This document shows, in pieces, positions 47,837-56,993 of a stretch of 64,000 bases of DNA. Position 1 is the first letter of the stretch. Each line of letters starts with the position of its first letter. The translations under genes and the position numbers were made by a program. This DNA comes from Bacteroidales bacterium CF (GTDB lineage Bacteria > Bacteroidota > Bacteroidia > Bacteroidales > UBA932), in assembly GCA_000473305.1 (NCBI GenBank), contig CP006772.1:1798001-1862000 (forward strand). The letters are read 5' to 3'. Below the pieces are notes generated by a model. That model saw only the letters and a list, made by a program, of their open reading frames with translations, was not told the DNA's origin and searched no databases.

Positions 47837-49597
47837 CCACTCCCTGTCATCATTCTTGAGATATGGCGAAAGTTCTCTGAAAACTCGCCTGTGATACTCA
47901 TTGAGCCAGGTGATTCTCTCTTTGCCAAACAGATCCCTGATAATAGGCTTTGTGTCAAAAGGAACCAGGGTTAGTGTCTCAAACTCGTAAAAAGTGGCAA
48001 ACTTGTTTTTACACCACTCTTTGCACAGAATAAGATTCTCACACCTGATGCCATAACGCCCCTCCTCGTATATTGCAGGTTCGTCAGATGTAATCATTCC
48101 CGGCTTCAACACAACAGGGTTCTCCTCCATCCTTATGCTTTGAGGCCCTTCGTGAACACACAGATAGTGACCCACTCCGTGGCCTGTTCCATGCATGTAC
48201 ATCTTGGCTGCAGAGAAGACAGGACCTCTGGCCAGAATATCAAGTTGTGCTCCTCTTGTTCCTGAAGGAAACCGGGCCATTGCAAGATTTATCATACCGG
48301 ATAGGACAAGTGTGTAATCTCTCTTTTGCTCCTCGGTAATCTCTCCTATTGCAATTGTCCTCGTGGTGTCTGTAGTACCGCAGATATATTGTGCTCCGGT
48401 ATCTGTCAGAAGAAAATTATCAATCCCGATAATTGAGTGTACCGCTTCAGACGGCTCATAATGAGGCAGGGCTGCATTAGCCCCGAAGGCAACAATAGGA
48501 GCAAAACTCTCACCCATGTACAAATCTGACTCCGCCCTGAGCAAAGCTATTTTTGCAGCAGCCTCCCACTCTCCGGGAGGATTACCACTCTCCTTGATTC
48601 TCTCCTCTATAAAACGCAGATATTTAACCCATGCAACACCATCCAGGATCATTGCCTTCCTGAATCCGGAGATTTCGGTCTCATTCTTGATTGCCTTTAG
48701 GTTGGCTATTACGCCTCCCCTTTTTGTATCCGCGCTGAAAGATGCCCCGCCTGAGAGTGATATATTGTATTTATTGAGTGATATCTTATCTTTTGAAGCA
48801 ATTCGTATTGAAGCGGCCGGATATGTGGAGATAAATGTATCGAATTCGTCATAATCCATTACCCTGACCTTCTCCTTTTTGAGATGGAGGTTCAGCTCAT
48901 CGCTGAGTGTGCCGTTCTTGATAAAGAGTGTCATTGAGCTCCTGGTGAGTGCAGCGTATGCAAGCGGAACCGGATTGAACTCTATGTCTGTGCCCCGGAT
49001 GTTAAAGAGCCAGGCGATATCATCACAAGATGATATTATATAGAGAAAATCACCCTCCTCTCCTATCTCAGCAACTACTCTGGCATGCTTTGTACTGACA
49101 GACTCTCCGGCATATACATCATCAAGTACATTTATTGTGTAGGATTCGACAACAGGTCTGCTTTTCCAGACTGTCTGGAATATGTCGTCTATCTCTACAA
49201 GTTCCAGTGGCATAAGATCCTGTTGAAGCATGCTGAAATCCGAGAGAGAGAGAAGCTCCTTCACAACACCTACCCTTTCTCCCCTTTTTAATCTCTTTTT
49301 AATCCAGGTGTCGATTCCTTCGGTTCCAGGGATCTTCATCTTCATAAGTTCTATGCCGGAACCGGACAGTTGCGCCTCGGCTTGAACAAAGAAACGGGAA
49401 TCTGTCCACAGAGCAGCATCTTTGAGTGTTACAGCAATAGTCCCGGCAGAGCCGTTAAAGCCTGAAAGCCATTCCACACACTTATAATGAGCCTGAATAT
49501 ATTCACCAAAATGAGGATCACCGGAAGGAATCACAAGAGCACTTATCTCTTTCTCAATCATAGCCTTACGCAAAAGCTCCAATTTGTATACTGCCAT
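47807..49597 (-). CDS. pepP: Xaa-Pro aminopeptidase (M24B, aminopeptidase P)
   Basis: 596 residues, the long three-domain form. Removes an N-terminal residue preceding proline from peptides. Two creatinase-like N-terminal domains (residues 1-300; IPSGDPHFGEYIQAHYKCVE is typical) precede the catalytic pita-bread domain. Metal-binding motifs are visible: LTDTGAQYICGTTDTTRTI (two Asp), MYMHGTGHGVGHYLCVHEG (His) and TSDEPAIYEEGRYGIRCENL (two Glu). No signal peptide, so cytoplasmic. It fits an organism that uses peptides. It overlaps the convergent LysM gene tail to tail. Confidence 0.94.
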   Translation of the reverse strand: MAVYKLELLRKAMIEKEISALVIPSGDPHFGEYIQAHYKCVEWLSGFNGSAGTIAVTLKDAALWTDSRFFVQAEAQLSGSGIELMKMKIPGTEGIDTWIKKRLKRGERVGVVKELLSLSDFSMLQQDLMPLELVEIDDIFQTVWKSRPVVESYTINVLDDVYAGESVSTKHARVVAEIGEEGDFLYIISSCDDIAWLFNIRGTDIEFNPVPLAYAALTRSSMTLFIKNGTLSDELNLHLKKEKVRVMDYDEFDTFISTYPAASIRIASKDKISLNKYNISLSGGASFSADTKRGGVIANLKAIKNETEISGFRKAMILDGVAWVKYLRFIEERIKESGNPPGEWEAAAKIALLRAESDLYMGESFAPIVAFGANAALPHYEPSEAVHSIIGIDNFLLTDTGAQYICGTTDTTRTIAIGEITEEQKRDYTLVLSGMINLAMARFPSGTRGAQLDILARGPVFSAAKMYMHGTGHGVGHYLCVHEGPQSIRMEENPVVLKPGMITSDEPAIYEEGRYGIRCENLILCKEWCKNKFATFYEFETLTLVPFDTKPIIRDLFGKERITWLNEYHRRVFRELSPYLKNDDREWLKLKTADID

Positions 49598-49653
49598 ATT
49601 ACAGATGTTTATTTGTACATAATGCGAATATACGAATTCACGAAGGATTTTGT

Positions 49654-49661
49654 TATATTTG
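49654..49661 (+). promoter_or_regulatory. -7 box of the rubrerythrin operon
   Basis: TATATTTG, a perfect TAnnTTTG box 36 bases before the ATG. Three CGAA tetramers 8 bases apart lie just upstream (49624-49645), covering the expected -33 region. Confidence 0.5.
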
Positions 49662-49697
49662 CAGCAAAAGGAGTACTAACTTTTTAAAATAAAACTT

Positions 49698-50276
49698 ATG
49701 GAAAAAAGCATTAAGGGGACAAAGACTGAGCAGAATCTTTTAAAAGCATTTGCCGGCGAATCGCAAGCAAGAAGCAGGTATGTATACTTTGCCAGTGTAG
49801 CTAAGAAAGAGGGCTTTGAAAAAATCGCCGACGTTTTTCAAGAGACAGCCGAACAAGAGAAGGAACACGCCAAAAGGTTTTTTAAGTTCCTTGAAGGGGG
49901 AATGGTTGAGATTACAGCAACATATCCCGCCGGAATAATAGGTACTACAAAAGACAATCTTGCTGCTGCAGCTGCCGGTGAAAATGAAGAGTGGACAGAA
50001 CTCTATCCTGAATTTGCCGAAGTGGCTATGGCGGAAGGTTTTCCTCAGGTAGCAACAGCTTTTAAGATGATTGCCAAAGTTGAGGCGGAACACGAAAAAC
50101 GCTACAGGACACTTCTCGCAAGAGTTGAGGAGGACAAATTCTTCGAAAGAGACGAGGAGATTGAATGGCAATGCCGTAATTGTGGTTATGTTCACAAAGG
50201 AAAGAAAGCCCTGGAGAACTGCCCGGCCTGCAACCATCCTAAAGCATATTTCGAACCAAAGAAAAACAACTACTAA
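49698..50276 (+). CDS. rbr: Rubrerythrin
   Basis: 192 residues. Detoxifies hydrogen peroxide in anaerobes using a diiron site and a rubredoxin centre. The ferritin-like domain spans residues 1-135 with the conserved ETAEQEKEHAKRFFKFL and the second EAEHEKRYRTLL helix carrying the Glu/His ligands. The C-terminal rubredoxin-type iron site is WQCRNCGYVHKG with ENCPACNHPKAYF (four Cys). It is the first gene of a run through the gate-family protein to trxB, which suggests a peroxide/redox function for the unit. Confidence 0.97.
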   Translation: MEKSIKGTKTEQNLLKAFAGESQARSRYVYFASVAKKEGFEKIADVFQETAEQEKEHAKRFFKFLEGGMVEITATYPAGIIGTTKDNLAAAAAGENEEWTELYPEFAEVAMAEGFPQVATAFKMIAKVEAEHEKRYRTLLARVEEDKFFERDEEIEWQCRNCGYVHKGKKALENCPACNHPKAYFEPKKNNY

Positions 50277-50279
50277 ACG

Positions 50280-51224
50280 TTGAAAGGTACCACTTACGAA
50301 AGGGTTATCGGAGCAGCCAGAGATGTTCTGCCTACAACAATAAAGACCTGTGTCTGGTTAGTTAAAATAACAGTATTGATCTCTTTCGGGATTCTTATAC
50401 TCAGATATTTTAACATCTTACCATGGTTTTCCGGTCTTATAAGCCCTGTTTTCAACATTTTCGGGCTTCCGGGTGAGGCTGCACTTGCATATGTGACAGG
50501 ATACTTCGTTAACGTATATTCTGCAATTGCCGTGATATCGACCCTTGACCTTGATATAAGAGCCATTACCATACTCTCGGTAATGGTTCTTTGTTCTCAC
50601 AATATAATAATAGAGACAGCAGTTCAGAAAAAAACGGGCTCTTCTGCGATAAGGATGGTTGTGATAAGAACACTTTCTGCTTTCGTACTGGCTTTTGTGT
50701 TAAACAAGATTATGCCCGGCGAGGTTGTCAGCAATGTGCTCAATTCAGCTGTAGAAAAGGCTTCACTCAAAGAGATGCTGACTGACTGGCTTTACTCTAC
50801 AATAAGGATTGTGATCACTATGACAATCCTTATATTTACCCTCTCTATACTACAAAAGATACTCTCAGAGTTCGGCGTTATCAGATGGATTTCTAAATTT
50901 CTGAGACCCTTGCTTGCAATTTTCGGGTTGCCGGCAAAGACCTCATTCCTCTGGATAGTTGCCAACACACTAGGCCTGGCTTACGGAGCTGCCGTAATGA
51001 TTGAGGAGTATGAGGGCGGTAAGGTTAATAAGAGTGATATAGATTTGCTTAACCACCACATTGCAATATCTCACAGCAATCTTGAAGATGTGATTCTCCT
51101 TACCTCTGTCGGGGGTATTTTCTGGTGGCTGCTTCTCTCCAGATGGGCAATGTCCTTGCTTCTTGTCTGGGAGCTAAAAGCCGAGATGGCAATAAGAAAA
51201 AAAATACTTACCTTTGTCGGTTAG
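50280..51224 (+). CDS. Nucleoside-recognition/gate-family membrane protein (SpmA/SpmB-like)
   Basis: 314 residues with about eight membrane segments in two gate-like repeats, TCVWLVKITVLISFGILILR with LPGEAALAYVTGYFVNVYSA in the first and TIRIVITMTILIFTLSILQ with LPAKTSFLWIVANTLGLAYG in the second. The start is TTG at 50280, 3 bases after the rubrerythrin stop; no other start lies before the family N-terminus. Gate proteins include SpmA/SpmB and the FeoB permease. Transport of a metal or small metabolite is inferred, with no direct clue. It sits between rubrerythrin and thioredoxin reductase. Confidence 0.82.
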   Translation: MKGTTYERVIGAARDVLPTTIKTCVWLVKITVLISFGILILRYFNILPWFSGLISPVFNIFGLPGEAALAYVTGYFVNVYSAIAVISTLDLDIRAITILSVMVLCSHNIIIETAVQKKTGSSAIRMVVIRTLSAFVLAFVLNKIMPGEVVSNVLNSAVEKASLKEMLTDWLYSTIRIVITMTILIFTLSILQKILSEFGVIRWISKFLRPLLAIFGLPAKTSFLWIVANTLGLAYGAAVMIEEYEGGKVNKSDIDLLNHHIAISHSNLEDVILLTSVGGIFWWLLLSRWAMSLLLVWELKAEMAIRKKILTFVG

Positions 51225-51246
51225 AAATTATTAATCTACTAATTAA

Positions 51247-52182
51247 ATGAGTACAGAAAGAGTCAAATGCCTTATCATCGGCAGCGGCCCTGCCGGTTAT
51301 ACTGCATCCATATATGCCTCAAGAGCCAATTTATCTCCTGTTTTATATGAGGGAATACAACCCGGAGGTCAACTGACAACCACGACAGAAGTTGAAAATT
51401 TTCCCGGTTATCCTCAAGGCATTACAGGAACAGAGTTAATGGAGGATTTACGCAATCAGGCTTTAAAATTCAATACTGACATCCGTTCCGGCCTGGTAAC
51501 CTCGGCTGATCTTTCTGAACGTCCCTTTAAAATCACGATAGATGAAGAGAAGGACATTCTTGCCGACTCTTTGATTATTGCGACCGGTGCAACTGCAAAA
51601 TACCTGGGTCTTGAATCCGAGGAGCAATATAAAGGACAGGGTGTCTCTGCTTGTGCAACATGTGACGGGTTTTTCTACAGAGGAAAGGATGTTGCTGTGG
51701 TAGGTGGCGGGGATACTGCTTGCGAAGAGGCTTCATATCTTGCAAATCTTTGCAATAAAGTATACCTGATTGTAAGAAGAGATGTGCTCAGGGCCTCAAA
51801 AGCAATGCAGGAGCGGGTTATGAACACTCCAAACATAGAAATTCTCTGGCAATATAATACAAAACAAATCACCGGAACACCTGTCGGAGGTGTGAATGGT
51901 GCGATTCTTGTTCACAAGGATGGTTCAGAAAGACGAATCGACATCCACGGTTTTTTCCTGGCTATCGGACACCACCCAAATTCTGAGATTTTCAGTAAAT
52001 GGGTAAGGACTAATGAAGAGGGTTATATTATTACCGATGGTAAAAGCAGCAGGACAAATGTTCCCGGTGTTTTTGCGGCAGGTGATGTTCAGGACAACAC
52101 TTATCGCCAGGCGATCACTGCAGCCGGTTCAGGTTGCATGGCAGCGTTGGATGTGGAAAGGTTCTTGTCTGAAAACAAATAA
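51247..52182 (+). CDS. trxB: Thioredoxin reductase
   Basis: 311 residues. FAD/NADPH flavoenzyme that reduces thioredoxin. Starts CLIIGSGPAGYTASIYASRA (FAD Rossmann), with the redox-active CATC at Cys136 and Cys139, the NADPH motif VAVVGGGDTACEEA, and GVFAAGDVQDNTYRQA for flavin. Fully conserved. It follows the gate protein by 22 bases and may serve the peroxide-scavenging unit as well as general thiol balance. Confidence 0.97.
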   Translation: MSTERVKCLIIGSGPAGYTASIYASRANLSPVLYEGIQPGGQLTTTTEVENFPGYPQGITGTELMEDLRNQALKFNTDIRSGLVTSADLSERPFKITIDEEKDILADSLIIATGATAKYLGLESEEQYKGQGVSACATCDGFFYRGKDVAVVGGGDTACEEASYLANLCNKVYLIVRRDVLRASKAMQERVMNTPNIEILWQYNTKQITGTPVGGVNGAILVHKDGSERRIDIHGFFLAIGHHPNSEIFSKWVRTNEEGYIITDGKSSRTNVPGVFAAGDVQDNTYRQAITAAGSGCMAALDVERFLSENK

Positions 52183-52190
52183 TTTAATTT

Positions 52191-52994
52191 ATGAAACAAG
52201 GTAAAACCATCTTCTTAACTATCATTGCCGGGATCTTGCTTGCGACTTCCTGCAAGTCTCCTTATGAAGCCCTTCTGAATTCTCCGGACACTCAACAGAA
52301 ATACCAGGGTGCCATGATGTATTTCGACAAAGGGAGATACTACAAAGCATCTCAGTTGTTCGAACAGTTGATTACATATGTAAAAAACACAGCCCAGGAC
52401 GACACGGTGCAATTTTACCTTGGATTGAGCAATTACAAGTACGGTGATATGATTAACGCCGAGGCCAATTTTCAGGAGTTTGTGACATCGTTTCCAAGAA
52501 GCCCTTTTACCGAAGAGGCAAAATTTCTCAGAATTGAGTGTCTGTATAACAGCACATACAGGTATGAACTGGACCAGATACCGACTTATAAGACAATGTC
52601 AGCCATCAATGAGTACCTTTATGAGTATCCCAATTCCACAAACCTGAGGAGATGCAGGGATATGCTTGTTGACCTTCAGGAAAGGCTGGACAGAAAGAGT
52701 TACGAGGCTGCAAAGATCTACTACACCCTGGAAGATTACAAGTCTGCCTCTTTTGCCCTGAAAAACACACTCAAGGAGAATGCGGACAACCAGTACCGTG
52801 AACAGATAATGTACTACATTGTATGTTCAAATTATAAGTATGCCGTAAACAGTATACCTGAAAGGCAGAAGGAGCGCTTCCTGGTATTGATTGATGAATA
52901 TTATAACTTTATAAGTGAATTTCCTGAATCCAAATACAAGAAGGAACTTGACGGGATGTTCGCTGAAGCTCAGAAAATAACAAATAACAAATAG
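52191..52994 (+). CDS. bamD: Outer-membrane assembly lipoprotein BamD
   Basis: 267 residues. Lipoprotein signal ending LLATSC (lipid Cys about residue 21), followed by TPR repeats with the BamD pattern GAMMYFDKGRYYKASQLFEQ and VQFYLGLSNYKYGDMINAEA. Partner of BamA in outer-membrane protein assembly; bamA is encoded on the opposite strand at 38-41 kb. It starts 8 bases after trxB stops and is followed by rpoZ after 2 bases. Confidence 0.93.
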   Translation: MKQGKTIFLTIIAGILLATSCKSPYEALLNSPDTQQKYQGAMMYFDKGRYYKASQLFEQLITYVKNTAQDDTVQFYLGLSNYKYGDMINAEANFQEFVTSFPRSPFTEEAKFLRIECLYNSTYRYELDQIPTYKTMSAINEYLYEYPNSTNLRRCRDMLVDLQERLDRKSYEAAKIYYTLEDYKSASFALKNTLKENADNQYREQIMYYIVCSNYKYAVNSIPERQKERFLVLIDEYYNFISEFPESKYKKELDGMFAEAQKITNNK

Positions 52995-52996
52995 AT

Positions 52997-53311
52997 ATGG
53001 AAATTAAGAAGAGTGTTCCTACAAACACCATTACAAGGGATGTTTCAAAACTCTGTGAACCTACAGGCAATGTATATGAGACAACAATGATTATTGCCAA
53101 GAGGTCCAATCAGATTGCCGCTACTCTTAAGCAGGAACTGGACCAGAAGCTTAAGGAGTTTTCAAATTTCGCCGATACACTTGAGGAGACATTTGAGAAC
53201 AGGGAGCAGATTGAAATTTCACGTTATTACGAGAAACTTCCTAAACCAACCCTTCTTGCCATTGCCGAGTTTGAAGAGGGCAACATCAACACAAGGGTAG
53301 CTGAAGGCTGA
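52997..53311 (+). CDS. rpoZ: RNA polymerase omega-like subunit (Rpb6/RpoZ family)
   Basis: 104 residues. The Bacteroidota omega protein, related to RpoZ/Rpb6, helps assemble the beta' subunit. TVPTNTITRDVSKLCEPTGNVYE-type N-terminus, the conserved YETTMIIAKRSNQIAATLKQ segment (the Rpb6/omega helix), then NREQIEISRYYEKLPKPTLL, which is typical of Bacteroidota. The length is usual for the group. It is linked to bamD and coaBC in the same order as in other Bacteroidota. Confidence 0.9.
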   Translation: MEIKKSVPTNTITRDVSKLCEPTGNVYETTMIIAKRSNQIAATLKQELDQKLKEFSNFADTLEETFENREQIEISRYYEKLPKPTLLAIAEFEEGNINTRVAEG

Positions 53312-53315
53312 CCGG

Positions 53316-54521
53316 ATGCTTAAGGGGAAACATATTTTACTGGGGATTACAGGAAGTATTGCTGCCTATAAGGCAGCCTTCCTGATAAGATCTCTTGTGA
53401 AGGAGGGAGCTGAAGTGAAGGTCATTATGACAGATATGGCGAAACGGTTCATCACTCCGCTCACTATTGCCACCCTTTCCAAAAATCCTGTACTTACCGA
53501 ATTTTATAATCCCGAGAATGGAGACTGGAATAGCCATGTCTCTCTCGGTATCTGGGCTGATTTATATATCATAGCCCCTGCATCAGCAAATACCATAGCC
53601 AAAATGGCAACCGGTGTGGCTGACAATCTTCTTCTAACATCTTACCTTTCTGCCAGATGTCCGGTTATGGTTGCTCCGGCAATGGATCTTGACATGTACC
53701 GTCACCCTTCGACGACCAAAAATCTTGAGACACTCTCAACAAGAGGTGTAATGATTGCAGAGCCATCATCGGGTGAACTTGCCAGCGGTCTGGACGGGAA
53801 AGGGAGAATGGAGGAGCCGGAGATAATTGTAGAGCACATCAAAAAGATATTCAACACATCTCCTGCCCTCTCCGGTAAAAAAATCCTGATAACAGCAGGT
53901 CCGACACGCGAGGAGATTGATCCTGTAAGATATATAACCAACCACTCTTCCGGAAAGATGGGCTACGCAATAGCTCAGGAGTGTGCCGAAAGAGGCGCTT
54001 TGGTTACATTGATCAGTGGACCGGCAAATATAGAGATCTCATCCCCATTAATAAATAAAATTGAAGTTGTCTCTGCTGCCGAAATGTACCAGAACACTGT
54101 TACTGCGTACGAAAGCGGGACTGATGTTGTCATTCTGAGTGCCGCAGTCGCAGACTTCACTCCTGTAAACACAGAAGCAAAAAAGATAAAGAGGGGTAAA
54201 GAGAATTACTCTCTTGAACTTAAACCGACAAAAGACATTGCTGCAGAATTGGGCAACCAAAAAAGAGAGAATACAATCCATATAGGATTTGCGCTTGAGA
54301 CAGACAATGAATTGGCAAATGCCAATGATAAGCTTCACAGAAAAAACCTTGATGCAATCGTATTGAACTCATTGAAGGACGAAGGAGCCGGCTTTGGAAC
54401 GGATACCAATAAAGTTTGCATTATAGGACGTGACGGCTCAAAAAATGACTATAACCTGAAATCAAAGAGGCAGGTAGCCTCTGACATCGTTGACTATATA
54501 GAAAAACTGCTTTCATGCTAA
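53316..54521 (+). CDS. coaBC: Bifunctional phosphopantothenoylcysteine decarboxylase/synthetase
   Basis: 401 residues. Makes 4'-phosphopantetheine for CoA: the N-terminal flavoprotein (CoaC) decarboxylates and the C-terminal CoaB couples phosphopantothenate to cysteine with CTP. CoaC motifs IWADLYIIAPASANTIAKMA and LSARCPVMVAPAMDLDMY (catalytic Cys) are present, and CoaB begins KKILITAGPTREEIDPVRYI with SSGKMGYAIA following. It overlaps recN by 7 bases (ATG at 54515). Confidence 0.96.
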   Translation: MLKGKHILLGITGSIAAYKAAFLIRSLVKEGAEVKVIMTDMAKRFITPLTIATLSKNPVLTEFYNPENGDWNSHVSLGIWADLYIIAPASANTIAKMATGVADNLLLTSYLSARCPVMVAPAMDLDMYRHPSTTKNLETLSTRGVMIAEPSSGELASGLDGKGRMEEPEIIVEHIKKIFNTSPALSGKKILITAGPTREEIDPVRYITNHSSGKMGYAIAQECAERGALVTLISGPANIEISSPLINKIEVVSAAEMYQNTVTAYESGTDVVILSAAVADFTPVNTEAKKIKRGKENYSLELKPTKDIAAELGNQKRENTIHIGFALETDNELANANDKLHRKNLDAIVLNSLKDEGAGFGTDTNKVCIIGRDGSKNDYNLKSKRQVASDIVDYIEKLLSC

Positions 54522-56146
54522 AATCGCTGGCAGTATCAAATTATGCTCTTATTGAGAATCTGGAGATAGATTTTCCGGAGGGTTTTATCATTATTACCGG
54601 TGAAACAGGCGCCGGAAAGTCAATCCTCATGGGAGCAATTGCTCTTCTTTTCGGAGGAAGGGCAGACCTCTCCGTCATAAAGAACAAGGAGAAGAATTGT
54701 GTCGTTGAGGCTCTTTTTGAGCTTGAAGCCGGCAAGGAGATAACACTAAGGAGGGTGCTCTCTCCAAATGGTAAATCAAGATCCTTCGTAGATGATGAAC
54801 CTGTCTCTGCTGCCACCCTCAAAGAGTTGTCCGAAAACCTTGTTGATATACATGCTCAGCATCAGCATCTGCTACTTGCGGACTCGGGCTTCCAGTTATC
54901 TGTACTCGATTCATTTGCAGGAAACGGAGAACTTCTTCAGAGATATGCGGCTGAATATGGTTTACTCTCTGAGCTTACAACAAGATATAACTCTTTATCC
55001 TCCAAAATAGCAAAGGAGGAGGCCGAATCGGACTATATCAGATTCCAGCTTTCACAGCTTAAAGAGGCCAAGCTTCACTCCGGGGAACTCGAGGAACTTG
55101 AAGAGGAACTCAGAATATTGAGTAATGCCGGATCTATCAAGAGCTCCCTTTTTAACATCAGCAATCTTATCTCTCCTGAAGGTACAGAGATCTCTTTACT
55201 TCAGAATCTGAAAGAGGCTGTCGCAATTTGTTCAAGAATCTCTGCAGAATATAAAGCGGCTGTAGCGTTGCAAGAGAGGATTGAGTCCTGCAGGGTTGAG
55301 CTGAAAGACATAGAGCAGGAGGTCAGGGCAAAGGCTGAGAGTGTGAATGTAAACCCGGAAAGGGCTGCGTTGGTAGAAGAGAGACTATCTCTCCTCTATA
55401 CTCTTCTTAAGAAGCATCATGTCGATACAGTTGATGAGTTGATTGGCATTATGGAAGATTTGGAGGAAAAGTCCGGCATAACAACAGAACATCGAATAGA
55501 GCTTGAGAAGCTGGAAGAGGAGATTAAGAGCTGTACGGAGCGCAGAAACAACTTAGCCTCTGAACTTCATGCAAGACGCGTTGAGGCTTCTGAGAGATTT
55601 ATTGAGAAGATGACATCATCGGTCAGAGAACTTGAGATGCCACACGCTATTTTTAAAATAGAGATCTCCGGGTTACAGCAATATAACATTACAGGAAGTG
55701 ACAATGTCACATATTTCTTCTCTGCCAATAAAAACATACCACCTAGAGAACTTGCAAAGGTTGCTTCCGGTGGAGAGCTTTCGAGGATTATGCTATGCCT
55801 TAAAGCGTTGATGGCCACAGGGAAAGGTATGCCTTCCATGATTTTTGACGAGATAGACAGCGGGGTTTCAGGAAGCATTGCCGACAAGATGGGAAATCTT
55901 TTAGATGAACTTTCAAAAAAGATGCAGATATTTGCAATAACACATCTGCCACAAATTGCATGCAAAGGGAATTGCCATTTGCTTGTTTATAAGGAGATTG
56001 ACGGCACCGGAACGACCAAAACCAATATAAAGGAGATACACGGGGAAGAGAGGGTTACTGAGGTTGCGAGAATGTTGAGCGGTGCAGAACTGACAGAGGC
56101 TTCCATTGCAAACGCCAGGGTGTTGCTTGGAAAAAACTTAACTTAA
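54515..56146 (+). CDS. recN: DNA repair protein RecN
   Basis: 543 residues. SMC-like ATPase acting in double-strand break repair. Walker A GETGAGKS at 29-36, a coiled-coil centre (about 155-365, many Glu, Leu, Lys), the signature ASGGELSRIMLCLKALM and Walker B MIFDEIDSGVSG. The C-terminal motif FAITHLPQIACKGNCHLLV is diagnostic. It overlaps coaBC, so it is co-translated with it. Confidence 0.96.
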   Translation: MLKSLAVSNYALIENLEIDFPEGFIIITGETGAGKSILMGAIALLFGGRADLSVIKNKEKNCVVEALFELEAGKEITLRRVLSPNGKSRSFVDDEPVSAATLKELSENLVDIHAQHQHLLLADSGFQLSVLDSFAGNGELLQRYAAEYGLLSELTTRYNSLSSKIAKEEAESDYIRFQLSQLKEAKLHSGELEELEEELRILSNAGSIKSSLFNISNLISPEGTEISLLQNLKEAVAICSRISAEYKAAVALQERIESCRVELKDIEQEVRAKAESVNVNPERAALVEERLSLLYTLLKKHHVDTVDELIGIMEDLEEKSGITTEHRIELEKLEEEIKSCTERRNNLASELHARRVEASERFIEKMTSSVRELEMPHAIFKIEISGLQQYNITGSDNVTYFFSANKNIPPRELAKVASGGELSRIMLCLKALMATGKGMPSMIFDEIDSGVSGSIADKMGNLLDELSKKMQIFAITHLPQIACKGNCHLLVYKEIDGTGTTKTNIKEIHGEERVTEVARMLSGAELTEASIANARVLLGKNLT

Positions 56147-56167
56147 CTAGAATACAACTATAATAAC

Positions 56168-56989
56168 ATGCGAGTAATTATTCAAAACACTTACGAGGAG
56201 ATTTCTCAATGGGCAGCAGCCTATATAGTAAAGAGGATTAACGAGTTTGCACCTACTAAGGCAAAACCGTTTGTTCTTGGTCTTCCTACAGGGTCTACAC
56301 CTAATGGTACATATAAAGAGTTAATAAGACTACACAGAGAGGGACTCGTATCATTCAAGAATGTCGTCACCTTCAATATGGATGAGTATATCGGTATTCC
56401 GCGCGAGCATCCACAATCATACTTCACATTTATGTGGGATCATTTTTTCCAGTATATCGACATTGAGAGGGAGAATGCCAACATACTTGATGGTAACGCC
56501 CCTGATATCGAAGCTGAATGTGAAAATTATGAGAAAAAGATGGCTTCATACGGCGGTATCAAACTCTTCATGGGTGGTATCGGTCCTGACGGCCATATAG
56601 CATTCAACGAGCCGGGCTCATCTCTTGTATCCCGCACTCGCGTCAAGAGTCTTACAACTGACACGATCATTGCAAACTCTAGGTTCTTCAATAATGACAT
56701 TCATCAGGTGCCGAAAACTGCACTGACTGTTGGTGTAGGAACCATCATGGATGCAGAAGAGGTTATGATTCTGGTTAATGGTCATCACAAGGCAAGAGCT
56801 TTGTATGAGGCTGTTGAGGGATCAATCAACCACATGTACACAGTGAGTGTGCTGCAGATGCACAGAAAAGGCATCATCGTGTGTGATGACGCCTCAACCG
56901 TTGAACTTAAAGTAGGTACTGTAAACTACTTCAAGGATATTGAAAGAAATAACCTCGACCCTAAATCTCTTTTAAAAGGTCTTAAATAA
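56168..56989 (+). CDS. nagB: Glucosamine-6-phosphate deaminase
   Basis: 273 residues. Converts glucosamine 6-phosphate to fructose 6-phosphate and ammonia. All catalytic residues known from E. coli NagB are in place: Asp72 in [10 protein letters not shown], Asp141, His143 and Glu148 in [14 protein letters not shown]. The sugar phosphate loop [14 protein letters not shown] is normal. It lies 21 bases after recN and may be part of the same run. It supports amino-sugar use. Nag regulators and permeases are not next to it. Confidence 0.96.
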   Translation: MRVIIQNTYEEISQWAAAYIVKRINEFAPTKAKPFVLGLPTGSTPNGTYKELIRLHREGLVSFKNVVTFNMDEYIGIPREHPQSYFTFMWDHFFQYIDIERENANILDGNAPDIEAECENYEKKMASYGGIKLFMGGIGPDGHIAFNEPGSSLVSRTRVKSLTTDTIIANSRFFNNDIHQVPKTALTVGVGTIMDAEEVMILVNGHHKARALYEAVEGSINHMYTVSVLQMHRKGIIVCDDASTVELKVGTVNYFKDIERNNLDPKSLLKGLK

Positions 56990-56993
56990 TATA

